Below, piece after piece: positions 10,501-19,465 of a DNA stretch of 64,000 bases (positions within the stretch are counted from its first letter, which is position 1; each line of letters starts with the position of its first letter). Source of the DNA: Streptomyces sp. PH10-H1 (lineage in GTDB: Bacteria > Actinomycetota > Actinomycetes > Streptomycetales > Streptomycetaceae); assembly GCF_030063355.1 (NCBI RefSeq), contig NZ_JASISZ010000001.1, positions 235,092 through 299,091 of the forward strand. Direction: 5' to 3'. A program made the translations under genes and the position numbers. The notes below the pieces were generated by a model. That model did not search any database, had not been told where the DNA came from, and saw only the letters and a program-made list of their open reading frames with translations.

Positions 10501-11566
10501 GACCTCGCTGGGTCTGGTGCAGATGACCCGCAAGCGAGTCGGCCAGGGCCTGCTGGAGTCGTTCTCCGAGGTCTGCGTGCACTGCAACGGGCGTGGCGTC
10601 ATCGTCCACATGGACCAGGCCACGACCACCGGTGGCGGCGGCAAGCGCAAGCGCCGCGGCAAGGCCGGGATCGGTTCGGGCGACGAGCACACCCACGAGC
10701 ACGACACCGAGAACGACGAGAACGACGAGTACGAGGCGCACGAGGACGCGGACGAGTACCCCGAGCTGGAGCCCGTCGCGGTGACCGAGGCCGAGCTGGT
10801 GCCGACGGTCGCGACCGACGACGAGTGGTTCAGCAGCGCGGCAGAGGCGGAAGCCGCGGCGACGACGCGTGGCCGTGGCCGCCGCCGGGCGACCCGCAAG
10901 GTCACCGCCCCGGCGGGCGCGCCGTTCGCGGCCCAGCTGGCGCCGGTCGCCGAGCCGGTGAACGAGCGCGTCAGCGCGCTGGCGGTCGAGGCCGTCATCG
11001 TGCCGGTCGTCGAGCCGGAGCCGGTGCGGGTGGCCGAGCCCGAGCCTGCGCCTGCGCCTGCGCCCGTCACCGTGCCCGTCGCCGATGCGCAGACCGCGGC
11101 TCCGGCCCGTACGCGCCGCCGTGCCACCCGCAAGGTGAGCGCCCCGGCGGGTTCCCCGGCCTCCTCCGAGGCCGAGCCCGTCACTGTGGTGGCGGCCGCG
11201 CCGGTCGTCGAGCCGGCGCCGGAGCCGGTCGTGGCGGCGGAGCCCGTCGCCGAGCCCGTCCCGGTCCGCGCCCGTCGCCGTGCGACCCGCGAGGTGACCG
11301 CTCCCGCAGGCGAGGACGCCGCTGTGGTGGTCGTCAGCCCCGAGCCCGCCGGCGAGCCCGCAGAGGCCGTCCTGGAGGCCGCTGAGGCCACCGGGGCCGT
11401 CGCGGAGCCCAAGAAGCGGGCGCCGCGCAAGGCGGCCGCGAAGAAGGCGCCGGCGGCGAAGAAGGCCGTAGCGAAGAAGACGGCGGCCAAGAAGACCGTC
11501 GCCAAGAAGGCACCGGCCAAGAAGGCGGCCGCCAAGAAGACCGCCGACGCGGCCGACGCCGAGTAG
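7511..11566 (+). CDS. rne: Ribonuclease E/G with long repeat-rich tails
   Basis: The endoribonuclease has about 1351 residues. The ATG at 7511 (MLDHNEPNEAPD) follows GGGAG ten bases upstream. Residues 1-600 are Ala/Pro/Arg-rich low complexity. An S1 RNA-binding domain follows near 630-700 (TSYVGNVYLGKVQNVLPSME). The DNase-I-like catalytic part is near 915-960, with DVNTGKFTGQ and VVIDFIDM carrying the two metal-binding aspartates. The CVHCNGRG zinc link is near 1021. The C-terminal tail ends in about fourteen Ala-Lys-Lys-type repeats like those of histone H1. RRRATRK-type motifs recur on both sides of the core, an arrangement expected for RNA binding and degradosome scaffolding. It is followed by a strong hairpin and a separate promoter for rplU. 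Confidence 0.95.
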   Translation: MLDHNEPNEAPDNGATPSEEATAPRRRRRAVSRPAGPPTAPAIPATDTSAAAPAAEPASGASADADDSSAAPPRARRRATRKVTAPAGAPAVPDAAAESPAAEPAVPAEAAAEAADAPDTSAAPPRARRRATRKVAAPAEAPQAAEETAAAETPAAAETPAAAEDPVAEPAVDLAAPTRARRRATRKVAAPAAAPQFAEEAPAAAAPSAASSPIAAPAAPEAEAPGRGRRSSRKRTAPSAPSSPPAGDGARRLKPGALAPKDDTAAQSAPAAQAVVPAEEDAEAPRAARRATRKGTAEAAAPQFTPVDEPVAEPAEAEAPARNRRTRKRAVAAEQTVEATRPVAPVAEPVEPAVVEAPVAVEPEDVPAEPAPARGRRRAVRPPTMVFQPPVFQAPETVTAPVSVSAAPVQEEPQAPAARVRDEDEEPEAGSRRRRRRRGAPAEDTVIEAAPVEAEEETADAVSEEEAVSDEDDDESDDRPSRRRRRGGRRRRRGDAADGDEPSAEDEEGEYDADAEASDNASDDDEHGSTSSRRRRRRRRRSGDSGGEDGTGADDPERTVVKVREPRAKTAEPSLGTGFDEVTSIKGSTRMEAKKQRRREGREQGRRRVPIITEAEFLARREAVERVMVVRQSGERTQIGVLEDDVLVEHYVNKEQATSYVGNVYLGKVQNVLPSMEAAFVDIGKGRNAVLYAGEVNFEALGMANGPRRIESALKSGQSVLVQVTKDPIGHKGARLTSQVSLPGRYLVYVPEGSMTGISRKLPDTERARLKAILKKIVPEDAGVIVRTAAEGASEDELRRDVERLQGQWDDIQKKAKSGNAPTLLYGEPDMTVRVVRDIFNEDFTKVLVSGDEAWGTIHEYVSQVAPDLTDRLSRWTSEVDVFATYRIDEQLLKALDRKVWLPSGGSLVIDKTEAMIVVDVNTGKFTGQGGNLEETVTRNNLEAAEEIVRQLRLRDLGGIVVIDFIDMVLESNRDLVMRRLLECLGRDRTKHQVAEVTSLGLVQMTRKRVGQGLLESFSEVCVHCNGRGVIVHMDQATTTGGGGKRKRRGKAGIGSGDEHTHEHDTENDENDEYEAHEDADEYPELEPVAVTEAELVPTVATDDEWFSSAAEAEAAATTRGRGRRRATRKVTAPAGAPFAAQLAPVAEPVNERVSALAVEAVIVPVVEPEPVRVAEPEPAPAPAPVTVPVADAQTAAPARTRRRATRKVSAPAGSPASSEAEPVTVVAAAPVVEPAPEPVVAAEPVAEPVPVRARRRATREVTAPAGEDAAVVVVSPEPAGEPAEAVLEAAEATGAVAEPKKRAPRKAAAKKAPAAKKAVAKKTAAKKTVAKKAPAKKAAAKKTADAADAE

Positions 11567-11602
11567 CCCGACTGCTGGGGTGACAAGCCGTCCTGAGACG
11601 GG

Positions 11603-11637
11603 GAAGGGCGGGCCCGGAGACCTCGGGCCCGCCCTTC
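11603..11637 (+). terminator. rne terminator
   Basis: GAAGGGCGGGCCCG (11603-11616) pairs with CGGGCCCGCCCTTC (11624-11637) around a short loop, 36 bases after the rne stop. There is no U tail. Confidence 0.85.
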
Positions 11638-11671
11638 GGCACTACGACCGCCGGCTGGTTCACCACCCGGT

Positions 11672-11757
11672 TTGACCCTGCGCCAAGGGCCCCGTAGCCT
11701 TGGCCTTCGGCGTTTTTGCGCCCGCTCCTGAGCAAATCCCTCCCGGTCCGCCGGGAG
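11672..11757 (+). promoter_or_regulatory. rplU-rpmA promoter and leader hairpin
   Basis: TTGACC (11672-11677), 17 bases, then TAGCCT (11695-11700) is an excellent vegetative (HrdB-type) promoter. Transcription would begin near 11707, leaving an untranslated leader of about 120 bases before rplU. The leader contains a CTCCCGG-TCCG-CCGGGAG hairpin (11740-11757) that could be an autoregulatory target of a ribosomal protein; that role is a guess. Confidence 0.65.
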
Positions 11758-11828
11758 AGGCCCCCCAATGCTGGACAGGGATGGCTGGCTTCAGGAGTAC
11801 CCGATTCGAGCTTGAGAGTGAGTTCCGC

Positions 11829-12149
11829 GTGTACGCAATCGTGCGCAGCGGCGGCCGCCAGCACAAGGTGGCCGTTGGCGATGTCGTCGAGGTTGACAAG
11901 ATTTCCACCGGCAAGGTGGGCGACGCGGTCGAGCTCTCGACGCTGCTCGTCGTCGATGGCGACTCCGTCACCAGTGACCCGTGGGTCCTGGCCGGTATCA
12001 AGGTCGCGGCCGAGATCGTGGACCACCACAAGGGTGTCAAGATCGACATCCTGCGGTACAAGAACAAGACCGGCTACCGCCGTCGTCAGGGTCACCGTCA
12101 GCAGTACACGGCGATCAAGATCACCGGTATCCCCGCGGCTGCGAAGTAA
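11829..12149 (+). CDS. rplU: 50S ribosomal protein L21
   Basis: The 106-residue L21 starts at GTG ([24 protein letters not shown]), 14 bases after a GAGAG motif. The C-terminal [24 protein letters not shown] is the 23S-rRNA-binding signature. The length is normal. Homologues begin exactly at this YAIV segment, which fixes the start. It forms an operon with rpmA, 14 bases downstream. Confidence 0.97.
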   Translation: MYAIVRSGGRQHKVAVGDVVEVDKISTGKVGDAVELSTLLVVDGDSVTSDPWVLAGIKVAAEIVDHHKGVKIDILRYKNKTGYRRRQGHRQQYTAIKITGIPAAAK

Positions 12150-12163
12150 GGGACTGAGAAGAC

Positions 12164-12421
12164 ATGGCACACAAGAAGGGTGCATCGTCCACCCGTAACG
12201 GACGTGACTCCAACGCTCAGTTTCTCGGCGTGAAGCGTTTCGGCGGCCAGGCCGTCAACGCCGGCGAGATCATCGTCCGCCAGCGTGGCACGCACTTCCA
12301 CCCCGGTTCCAACATGGGCCGTGGCAAGGACGACACGCTGTTCGCCCTCGCCGCTGGTGTGGTCGAGTTCGGCACCGCGCGTGGCCGCAGGGTCGTGAAC
12401 ATCGTTCCGGTCGCCGTCTAA
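12164..12421 (+). CDS. rpmA: 50S ribosomal protein L27
   Basis: The 85-residue L27 has the peptidyl-transferase-centre N-terminus [19 protein letters not shown] and the family text [17 protein letters not shown] and [13 protein letters not shown]. It starts with MAHKKG directly, so unlike Firmicutes L27 it needs no N-terminal processing. It is the second gene of the rplU operon; obgE follows after a hairpin. Confidence 0.97.
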   Translation: MAHKKGASSTRNGRDSNAQFLGVKRFGGQAVNAGEIIVRQRGTHFHPGSNMGRGKDDTLFALAAGVVEFGTARGRRVVNIVPVAV

Positions 12422-12456
12422 GTACGGCTCTCCGCGACGAACCCAGACACCACTGA

Positions 12457-12508
12457 GGGCGGATCCCCCTTCCCCGACGCGCACCGCGCGCGGGAAGAGG
12501 GTCCGCCC
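12457..12508 (+). terminator. Imperfect hairpin between rpmA and obgE
   Basis: GGGCGGATCC (from 12457) and GGGTCCGCCC (to 12508) form the base of a long, slightly mismatched stem enclosing a GCGC-rich loop. It is probably a partial terminator that lowers obgE expression relative to the ribosomal genes. Confidence 0.65.
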
Positions 12509-12558
12509 TTGGTGCGTTAGTACTGAGACAATCCCGTATTTATCTGGAGGCAATCCGT

Positions 12559-13998
12559 ATGACCACCTTCGTGGACCGCGTCGAGCTGCATGCCGCCGCG
12601 GGTAACGGAGGCCACGGCTGCGCCTCCGTTCACCGGGAGAAGTTCAAGCCGCTCGGCGGTCCGGACGGCGGCACCGGCGGCCGTGGCGGCGATGTGATCC
12701 TGGTCGTGGACCAGGACGTCACGACGCTCCTCGACTACCACCACACCCCGCACCGCAAGGCCACCAACGGCAAGGGCGGCGCGGGCGGCAACCGCACCGG
12801 CGCCGATGGCCAGGACCTGGTGCTGCCGGTCCCCGACGGCACCGTCGTCCTCGACAGGGACGGCAATGTGCTCGCCGACCTCGTCGGCCAGGGCACCACG
12901 TTCATCGCGGGCCAGGGCGGCCGCGGCGGTCTGGGCAACGCGGCGCTGGCCTCGGCCCGCCGCAAGGCGCCCGGCTTCGCGCTGCTCGGCGAGCCCGGCA
13001 GGAGCCGGGACATCGTCCTGGAGCTCAAGACCGTCGCCGACGTGGCGCTGGTCGGCTACCCGAGCGCGGGCAAGTCCTCGCTCATCTCCGTGCTCTCGGC
13101 CGCCAAGCCGAAGATCGCCGACTACCCCTTCACCACCCTGGTCCCGAACCTGGGCGTGGTCACCGCCGGCGAGATCGTCTACACGATCGCCGACGTCCCC
13201 GGCCTGATCCCGGGCGCCAGCCAGGGCCGCGGTCTGGGCCTGGAGTTCCTGCGGCACGTCGAGCGCTGCTCGGTGCTCGTGCACATCCTGGACACCGCGA
13301 CGCTGGAGGCCGACCGCGACCCGGCGACCGACCTCGACATCATCGAGGCCGAGCTGGCCGAGTACGGGGGCCTGGAGGACCGGCCGCGCATCGTCGTTCT
13401 GAACAAGATCGACGTTCCGGACGGCAAGGACCTCGCCGACATCATCCGCCCGGACCTCGAGGCCCGCGGCTACCAGGTCTTCGAGGTCTCGGCCGTCTCC
13501 CGGCTGGGCCTGCGCGAGCTGTCCTTCGCCCTGGCGAAGATCGTCGCCGAAACCCGTGCCGCCAAGCCCGCGCAGGAGTCGACCCGGGTCGTCATCCGCC
13601 CGGTCGCGGTGGACGACGCCGGCTTCACCGTCACCGAGGAGGAGGGCTCCTACCGCGTGCGCGGCGAGAAGCCCGAGCGCTGGGTGCGGCAGACCGACTT
13701 CTCCAACGACGAGGCCGTCGGCTATCTCGCGGACCGCCTCTCGCGCCTCGGCGTCGAGGAGCGGCTGGTGAAGGCCGGAGCCCAGGCGGGCGACGAGATC
13801 ATCATCGGCGAGGAGGAGAACGCGGTCGTCTTCGACTGGGAGCCGACGATGGCCGCCGGCGCCGAGATGCTCGGCCGCCGCGGCGAGGACCACCGCTTCG
13901 ACCCGCCGCGCCCGGCCGTGAACCGCCGCCGCGACAAGGGCGACAAGGACGGCAAGGACGACGCGCAGCAGGAGTTCGACGACTTCGAGGCCTTCTGA
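12559..13998 (+). CDS. obgE: Obg GTPase (CgtA)
   Basis: The protein has 479 residues. The N-terminal glycine-rich Obg domain covers residues 1-160 ([29 protein letters not shown]). The G domain has G1 GYPSAGKSS (166-174), switch [10 protein letters not shown]3 DVPGLIPGA (212-220) and G4 NKID. An OCT domain, typical of Gram-positive Obg, follows from about 340 to 425. The acidic and basic tail ([24 protein letters not shown]) is low-complexity. Obg acts in 50S assembly and stringent response, and in Streptomyces it is linked to the onset of aerial growth. GGAGG lies seven bases before the ATG. Confidence 0.96.
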   Translation: MTTFVDRVELHAAAGNGGHGCASVHREKFKPLGGPDGGTGGRGGDVILVVDQDVTTLLDYHHTPHRKATNGKGGAGGNRTGADGQDLVLPVPDGTVVLDRDGNVLADLVGQGTTFIAGQGGRGGLGNAALASARRKAPGFALLGEPGRSRDIVLELKTVADVALVGYPSAGKSSLISVLSAAKPKIADYPFTTLVPNLGVVTAGEIVYTIADVPGLIPGASQGRGLGLEFLRHVERCSVLVHILDTATLEADRDPATDLDIIEAELAEYGGLEDRPRIVVLNKIDVPDGKDLADIIRPDLEARGYQVFEVSAVSRLGLRELSFALAKIVAETRAAKPAQESTRVVIRPVAVDDAGFTVTEEEGSYRVRGEKPERWVRQTDFSNDEAVGYLADRLSRLGVEERLVKAGAQAGDEIIIGEEENAVVFDWEPTMAAGAEMLGRRGEDHRFDPPRPAVNRRRDKGDKDGKDDAQQEFDDFEAF

Positions 13999-14003
13999 GG
14001 CGT

Positions 14004-14047
14004 CCTTCGAACCACCCCCGGGCAGTGCTGCCGGGGGCGTTCGGAGG
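14004..14047 (+). terminator. obgE terminator
   Basis: CCTTCGAACCACCCCCGG (14004-14021) pairs with the complementary stretch ending GTTCGGAGG (14047), with few mismatches around a TG loop. Confidence 0.7.
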
Positions 14048-14087
14048 GGTGTCCTGTCCGGTCCGCTCCGGATGAGAGGATCTCCGG

Positions 14088-15674
14088 GTGGTCAGGGACA
14101 TGGGGTCGGGTATGGGAAACGTCAGCATCGTTGTGATCGTCTACAACGACGCCGCCCGGGTGGTGGGCGCCGTGGAATCCGCGCTCGCCCAGGGGCCGGA
14201 GGTCGGCGAGGTGATCGTCGTCGACGACTGTTCGACGGACGGGACGCTCGACGCGCTCCAGCCGCTCACCGCCGACCCCCGGCTCCGGCTGCTGCTGCGG
14301 GAGACCAACAGCGGGGGCTGCGGGACACCGCGCAACGACGGCCTCGCCGCCGCTGCCTTCCCGTATGTGCTCTTCCTGGACAGCGATGACGTGCTGCCCC
14401 CGGGCGCCGTCCGCACTCTGCTGACGATCGCCGAGCGGGAGGGCGCCGACGTCGTCGCGGGCCAGTGCCTGCGCCGTGAGCTGCCCGACGGCCCGACCAC
14501 GGTCTGGGCCCCGAAGCTGTACGACCGGTCGGCGGGCGCCGATCTGCCCGGAACCGTACTCGCGGGGATCGAGGAGCGGCCGGAATTCCTGTGGGACACC
14601 CTGTCGGTCAACAAGCTCTACCGCAGGAAGTTCCTGATCGGGCACGCCATCACCTTCCCCGACGGCGCCTTTCACTACGAGGACTTCGTCTTCACCGCAC
14701 GGGTCTACGCCGCCGACCCGCGGCTGGCCGTGACCGACGAGCTCGTCTACATCTGGCATGTGCGCCGGCAGGCGGCGAAGCTGTCGATCTCGCTGAGCCG
14801 CGGCCTCATCAAGAACTGGCAGCACCGCGTCACCGCCCACCGCGGTGTCGTGGAGGTGCTCCGCGCCGCCGGGCGCGATGAGCTGGCACTGCACGCGCAG
14901 GCCAAGTTCGCCGACTACGACGTGCCGCTGTATCTGCGGGAACTCCCGCAGCGCGGCGAGGAGTACGTGGCCGACTGGTGGCGGATCACCCGCGACCACC
15001 TCGCCGGGTTCGACGCGGAGGGCATCGCGTGTGCGGGCGTCGTCTCCCGCTGGATCGCCGCTGCGATCCTGGCCTCGCCGGAACCTGCCGGCCTCAGCCG
15101 CCTGGTGGAACTGACCGCCCGTCCGCCGCGGCTGGCCCCCCCGTACGACCCGGCCGCGCCCCCCGTGGGCCTCGGCCTGCTGGCGACCGCCGAACTGCCG
15201 GTGGCCGTCGACGGCCGGGTCAGGGCCGGCGGCAGCACCCGGCTGAGCCTGCGGGTGCACGAGCTGTACGGGCGGCTCGCCGAGCTCGGCCCGCGCAGCA
15301 TCCACGTCGAACTGGAGGAGCGGACCCACAGCAGGCCGCTGGTCGGCGTGGAGGCACCGCTGGTCCCGGACGGCGACGGCTGGACCGCCGACATACGGCT
15401 GTCGACCGGGGATCTCGCCTGCGCCGGGAAGCTGGGCGTCTGGAACGTACGGGCCGAGATCCGGTACGCGGACGGCGGCAGCACCCCGGTGGAGGTACGC
15501 GCCTCCGACGACCAGAGCCCCCGCCGGGGCATCGTGGTGCGCCCCACCGGACGGGTGCTGCTGGTCCAGACGCACATCACCGGGGGCCGCGCCCTGGTCC
15601 TGCGGGTCGCCGACGGGATGCAGGGCGCCCGCAGGGTCGCCGAGGCCCGGATGCGCAGACTGCTCGGCCGGTAG
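14088..15674 (+). CDS. Family 2 glycosyltransferase (wall-polymer type)
   Basis: The protein has 528 residues from a GTG preceded by GAGAGGA; an internal ATG (MGNVSIVVIVYN) at 14112 is an alternative start. GT-A fold motifs are clear: VSIVVIVYNDA, VDDCSTDGT, NSGGCGTPRNDG and the metal-binding LDSDDVLPPGA. The C-terminal 200 residues form a beta-rich domain like that of TagF-type wall teichoic acid enzymes. No signal peptide or membrane helix is seen, so it acts in the cytoplasm. It is convergent with the large TagF-like gene, with galE beyond that. Together they suggest synthesis of an anionic wall polymer. The donor sugar is unknown. Confidence 0.85.
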   Translation: MVRDMGSGMGNVSIVVIVYNDAARVVGAVESALAQGPEVGEVIVVDDCSTDGTLDALQPLTADPRLRLLLRETNSGGCGTPRNDGLAAAAFPYVLFLDSDDVLPPGAVRTLLTIAEREGADVVAGQCLRRELPDGPTTVWAPKLYDRSAGADLPGTVLAGIEERPEFLWDTLSVNKLYRRKFLIGHAITFPDGAFHYEDFVFTARVYAADPRLAVTDELVYIWHVRRQAAKLSISLSRGLIKNWQHRVTAHRGVVEVLRAAGRDELALHAQAKFADYDVPLYLRELPQRGEEYVADWWRITRDHLAGFDAEGIACAGVVSRWIAAAILASPEPAGLSRLVELTARPPRLAPPYDPAAPPVGLGLLATAELPVAVDGRVRAGGSTRLSLRVHELYGRLAELGPRSIHVELEERTHSRPLVGVEAPLVPDGDGWTADIRLSTGDLACAGKLGVWNVRAEIRYADGGSTPVEVRASDDQSPRRGIVVRPTGRVLLVQTHITGGRALVLRVADGMQGARRVAEARMRRLLGR

Positions 15675-15706
15675 CGGCCCGCCTCACGCGAATCCGTCTC
15701 ATCCCG

Positions 15707-15758
15707 CCCACACGAAAGGGTGGGCCACCCCGAGGGGTGGCCCACCCTTTCGTGTGGG
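15707..15758. terminator. Bidirectional terminator, 25-bp perfect arms
   Basis: The arms at 15707-15731 and 15734-15758 are perfect reverse complements (CCCACACGAAAGGG at the outer end). The hairpin lies between two convergent glycosyltransferase genes and should stop transcription from both sides. Confidence 0.9.
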
Positions 15759-15773
15759 ACGGCGCGGGGAGGG

Positions 15774-18700
15774 CTATGCCTCCTTGGCCAGTTCCTGCAT
15801 ACGGTCGATGACCCGTCCTGCGGCATGGCCGTCGTCCAGATCGCAGAAGATGTCCTGGAACTTCTTGTACGCGTCCTTGTACCGGTCGGTCACCGCGTCC
15901 AGCTCCTTGAGCGAGGCGATCAGCTCGTCCGACGTGGAGATCAGCGGCCCGGGGGCCTCCTTCTCGAAGTCGAAGTAGAAGCCCCGCAGTTGGTCGCGGT
16001 AGTGCGCCAGGTCATAGGTGAAGAACAGCATCGGACGCCCGGTGTTCGCGTAGTCGAACATCAGCGACGAGTAGTCCGTGATGAGCACATCCGCCGCGAG
16101 GAACAGCTCGCCGATCTCCGGATACTCCGAGACGTCCCAGACGAAGCCCTCGCCCGCGCCCGGCACCGTGTCCACCACGTTCGGGTGACGGCGGATCAGC
16201 AGAACGAAGTCATCGCCGAGGGCTTCCTTCGCCTTCACCAGATCGACCTGGAGGTCGAGCTTGTAGCGGCCGGGGCCATAGTACTGGTCATCGCGCCAGG
16301 TCGGGGCGTAGAGCACGACCTTCTTGCCGGCGGGGAGCCCGATGCGCTCCCGTACCCGCTCGGCGATCTCGTCGCGCTCCGGGGTGTAGAGCATGTCGTT
16401 GCGCGGGTAGCCCGCTTCGAGCAGCTCGCCCTCGAAGGCGAACGCGCGCTTCAGGATCGGGGTGCTGAAACGGTTGGGGGAGACGATGAAGCTCCAGCTC
16501 TTCGACTCCTTGGCCACGTTCTCGAGATACCGCCCATTGGTGAACTGGACGTCCTCGATGTCATGGCCGATCTTCTTCAGCGGGGTGCCGTGCCACGCCT
16601 GGACGACGACCTGGCCCTCGCGCCGCTTCAGCCAGTACGGCAGGTGGGCGTTGGTGACGATGTACCGGCTGCGGGCCAGTGCTTCGAACCACTCGCGGCC
16701 CCACATGCGCACGGCCTTGGCGCCCGGCGGCAGTTCGACCTGCTCGTCGCGGACGACCCACAGGTGCTCCAGGTCGTCGCCGCGCCGCATCAGCTCCTCG
16801 AACACGGCGCGCGGGGAGTCCGAGAACTGCTTGCCGGTGTAGCTGTCGTACAGCACGGACTCGCGCAGCGGCTGGGTGCGGGCCTCGGGGTAGAACTGCG
16901 TGCGCAGCTGGCGCTGCCGGTACGGGCCCTGCTCGTCGGTCCGCAGCGAGGCGGTGACCTCGAGAGCCAGCCGGTCGTAGGCGTGCGCGGCCGCGACGTA
17001 CTTGCGGCCGCCGACCAAGGTCTCGGCGGGCAGTTCGTCGATCAGCGCGGGGCTGATGACGACCGGGGTGCGCTCGTTGCCCCGCACGGAGTTCTGGAAC
17101 ATCAGGTTCCAGCGGCCGGGACGCAGCGGCAGCGTGCCGGCCATGCCCGGGACGGCGTGCACGGTGAGGGTGGAGGAGAAACGGCCGTCGGCCACCTCCA
17201 CGGGGAACATCTTCTCCTCGTGGTGGGCCCGGTGCATCAGCACCAGGTTCGCCGGGTCGGTGGCGCTGGTCGGGCACTCGCCCTCGACCAGCAGCGAACC
17301 GTCCGACTGCCAGCTGAGGCGGTCCACGACGGGCCGCACGATCCGGTCGCTGAGCAGCAGATAGCCCGGCGCGTTGCGGTGCAGCGCCAGCTCGCGCGGC
17401 AGACCGGACGCCGACGGGGCGAGGGCGTAGCGGCCCGGCGCCAGATCGTCGTCGGCGATCAGCTGCCGCGACTTGGCCTCGCCGGGGACGACGATCTCGG
17501 TACGCCAGGTCTCGCTGTCCGGCCCCTTGAGCGACTGCATGGAGGTCTCGGTCATCCGGCCGTCGACGATGTCGTCCACCGGGATCCGCACGGTGAAGGC
17601 CGTCTGCCCCTTGGGGGCGGTGCCGGTGATCTCCAGCGGGTAGTCGTGCGAGCTCGGGGTCTTGAGGTGCTGCATGGACAGCCGGCTGCCCTCGGGCAGC
17701 ACACCGGGCGCCATCCCGCGGACCTCGATGAACCCGTCGGCCAGCTCGTGCCCGGTCACCCGGGCGCGGACCTTCTCCACCCGCAGCCGCAGCCGGCCGC
17801 CGATGAACAGCGGAACGATCCGCGTCTCCTCGTCGACGTAGTGGACCGGCGGGTGGGTGCCGGAGCCGAAGGCGCCGGGGTTCAGGGCGCCCTTGCGCAG
17901 CAGGCCGCGGCTGAGGTTGCCGATCGCGAAACGCCAGGTGGACTCGGTCCACTGGCCCCGGTGCCGCAGCTTCAGCGAGTTGACCTTCAGCTCGAAACCG
18001 GACCAGTCGTACGAGTAGCGGTTCTGCCCGGAGGTGGAGGTGGCCTCGGGGCGGAAGACGGTACGGGCCGGAATGACCAGCGTGCGCCGGGACTTGCTGT
18101 TGCGCAGCGCGATGACCTTCAGCGACATCCGCCGCTTGTGGACGTTCAGGTTGCTGACGTAGGAGAAGCCCTCGATGTGCAGGTCGTCGCCGTGCCAGGT
18201 GATCGAGGACACCTTGGTGCGCAGCGCCAGTTCCTGCTTGAGGCGGTAGACGTGCTTCGGCACACCGACGGCGCGGTTCCCGAAGAAGGGGAACTTGCCG
18301 TAGCGGCGGAACCGCCGGACGACCGGCAGCGAGGCGCCGGTCTCCTTCTTCTCGTACGACAGGACTTCGAGCAGCTCGTCCAGCTTGCCGTGCTGGATCA
18401 GGTGCCACTTCAGCCGCATGAGGGCCGGCAGCGCGTCCAGGGCGCGGGGATCGACCCGGCTCAGGAAGTCCGAGGCGACCTTCATGAAGAGCTCGCGGAA
18501 CTCCTGGTCGGCGTCGGGGAGCACGTTGATGAAGATCCGGATGTCGCTGGCGAGGGCCGTCTCGTCGTACCAGCGCTTGTACTTGCGGTATTCCTTGCCC
18601 GGCTGCGCAGCGAGGAACCGGCTCACCGAGTCGACGGCGGCCACGCGGTCGCGGACCGACTTCAGCTCGGTGCGGCGCTGGGTGATGGACGGTGCCGCGC

Positions 18701-19343
18701 CGCCCTCGCGCTGCCGCCAGTAGTACGTCGGCTCGCCGAGGATGTCGACGCTGTTGGCCCGGAAGTGGGCCGGGACGGTCAGCGGAGTGTCCTCGTACAG
18801 CACGCCCTCGGGGAAGGCCATGGCGTATTTGTCCCAGAAGGTGCGGCGGAACACCTTGTTGGGAGCCAGCCGGTCGGCGATCAGGGCCGGGTCCCGGGTG
18901 ATGTGGGTCTTCAGCCGTGTCGTCGCGGTAGCCTTGCGGTGCATCGCCGACTGCGCGGTCCCCGTCGAGTCCAGCACGAACACATTGCCGGAGGCGAAAT
19001 CGGACCCGGTCTCGTCCAGGGTCGTCACGAAGTGCTCGTACGCGTAATCGGGAATGACGTCGTCGCTGTCGACGAAAGTGAGGTACCCCACCCCGGGGGT
19101 GCAGTTGCGCACACCGGTGTTGCGGGCGTGTCCGAGGCCGCCGTTGGTCTGCTCGACGAGGCGGAAACGCGGGTCACGGGCGGCGAAGGCGGCGGCGATC
19201 TCACTACTTCTGTCGGTCGAACCGTCGTTGACCATGATGACTTCGAGCTCACGGAGAGTCTGACCGGCGAGGGACTCGAGGCACTCCTCGAGAAACGTCT
19301 CGACGTTGTAAATCGGCACGACCACCGAGAGCCGAGGGACCAT
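15774..19343 (-). CDS. Bifunctional glycosyltransferase / TagF-like CDP-glycerol glycerophosphotransferase
   Basis: The protein has about 1189 residues. Residues 1-250 are a GT2 domain (LSVVVPIYNVETFLEECL, VNDGSTDRSSE, TFVDSDDVIPDY). The middle is beta-rich. The last 400 residues match the glycerophosphotransferase family (Glyphos_transf, TagF/TarF): NAHLPYWLKRREGQ, QAWHGTPLKKIG, LYAPTWRDD and LAADVLITDYSSLMFDYA. It probably builds poly(glycerol- or polyol-phosphate) chains of wall teichoic acid or a related sporulation-wall polymer at the inner membrane face. The ATG at 19343 (MVPRLSVVVP) is chosen because homologues start just before VVVPIYN; a GTG at 19373 is possible. It is divergent from galE. 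Confidence 0.88.
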   Translation of the reverse strand: MVPRLSVVVPIYNVETFLEECLESLAGQTLRELEVIMVNDGSTDRSSEIAAAFAARDPRFRLVEQTNGGLGHARNTGVRNCTPGVGYLTFVDSDDVIPDYAYEHFVTTLDETGSDFASGNVFVLDSTGTAQSAMHRKATATTRLKTHITRDPALIADRLAPNKVFRRTFWDKYAMAFPEGVLYEDTPLTVPAHFRANSVDILGEPTYYWRQREGGAAPSITQRRTELKSVRDRVAAVDSVSRFLAAQPGKEYRKYKRWYDETALASDIRIFINVLPDADQEFRELFMKVASDFLSRVDPRALDALPALMRLKWHLIQHGKLDELLEVLSYEKKETGASLPVVRRFRRYGKFPFFGNRAVGVPKHVYRLKQELALRTKVSSITWHGDDLHIEGFSYVSNLNVHKRRMSLKVIALRNSKSRRTLVIPARTVFRPEATSTSGQNRYSYDWSGFELKVNSLKLRHRGQWTESTWRFAIGNLSRGLLRKGALNPGAFGSGTHPPVHYVDEETRIVPLFIGGRLRLRVEKVRARVTGHELADGFIEVRGMAPGVLPEGSRLSMQHLKTPSSHDYPLEITGTAPKGQTAFTVRIPVDDIVDGRMTETSMQSLKGPDSETWRTEIVVPGEAKSRQLIADDDLAPGRYALAPSASGLPRELALHRNAPGYLLLSDRIVRPVVDRLSWQSDGSLLVEGECPTSATDPANLVLMHRAHHEEKMFPVEVADGRFSSTLTVHAVPGMAGTLPLRPGRWNLMFQNSVRGNERTPVVISPALIDELPAETLVGGRKYVAAAHAYDRLALEVTASLRTDEQGPYRQRQLRTQFYPEARTQPLRESVLYDSYTGKQFSDSPRAVFEELMRRGDDLEHLWVVRDEQVELPPGAKAVRMWGREWFEALARSRYIVTNAHLPYWLKRREGQVVVQAWHGTPLKKIGHDIEDVQFTNGRYLENVAKESKSWSFIVSPNRFSTPILKRAFAFEGELLEAGYPRNDMLYTPERDEIAERVRERIGLPAGKKVVLYAPTWRDDQYYGPGRYKLDLQVDLVKAKEALGDDFVLLIRRHPNVVDTVPGAGEGFVWDVSEYPEIGELFLAADVLITDYSSLMFDYANTGRPMLFFTYDLAHYRDQLRGFYFDFEKEAPGPLISTSDELIASLKELDAVTDRYKDAYKKFQDIFCDLDDGHAAGRVIDRMQELAKEA

Positions 19344-19453
19344 GGGGCAGGACAACCTTTCCGTGGCGGGCACTGACGAACCGAGGTCCTGCTCCTGGGA
19401 GCGCAGCCTGCTGAGGGTTCACCCGCAGTTTATCGCATGGCTACCCTCCGACT

Positions 19454-19459
19454 TAGACT
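19454..19459 (+). promoter_or_regulatory. -10 box of a probable leaderless galE promoter
   Basis: TAGACT ends six bases before the galE ATG, so the start codon would be at or next to the transcription start. No Shine-Dalgarno sequence precedes the ATG. Confidence 0.5.
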
Positions 19460-19465
19460 GACCGA

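Noticed and set aside
7871..10741. A 956-codon open frame on the - strand opposite rne
   Set aside because: It is a shadow of repeat-rich rne coding sequence; the product is a Leu/Gly/Arg low-complexity string.
15720..19376. A 1218-codon open frame on the + strand opposite the TagF-like gene
   Set aside because: It is the mirror of a clear coding gene with high third-position GC; the translation is low-complexity Gly/Val/Asp/His without family text.
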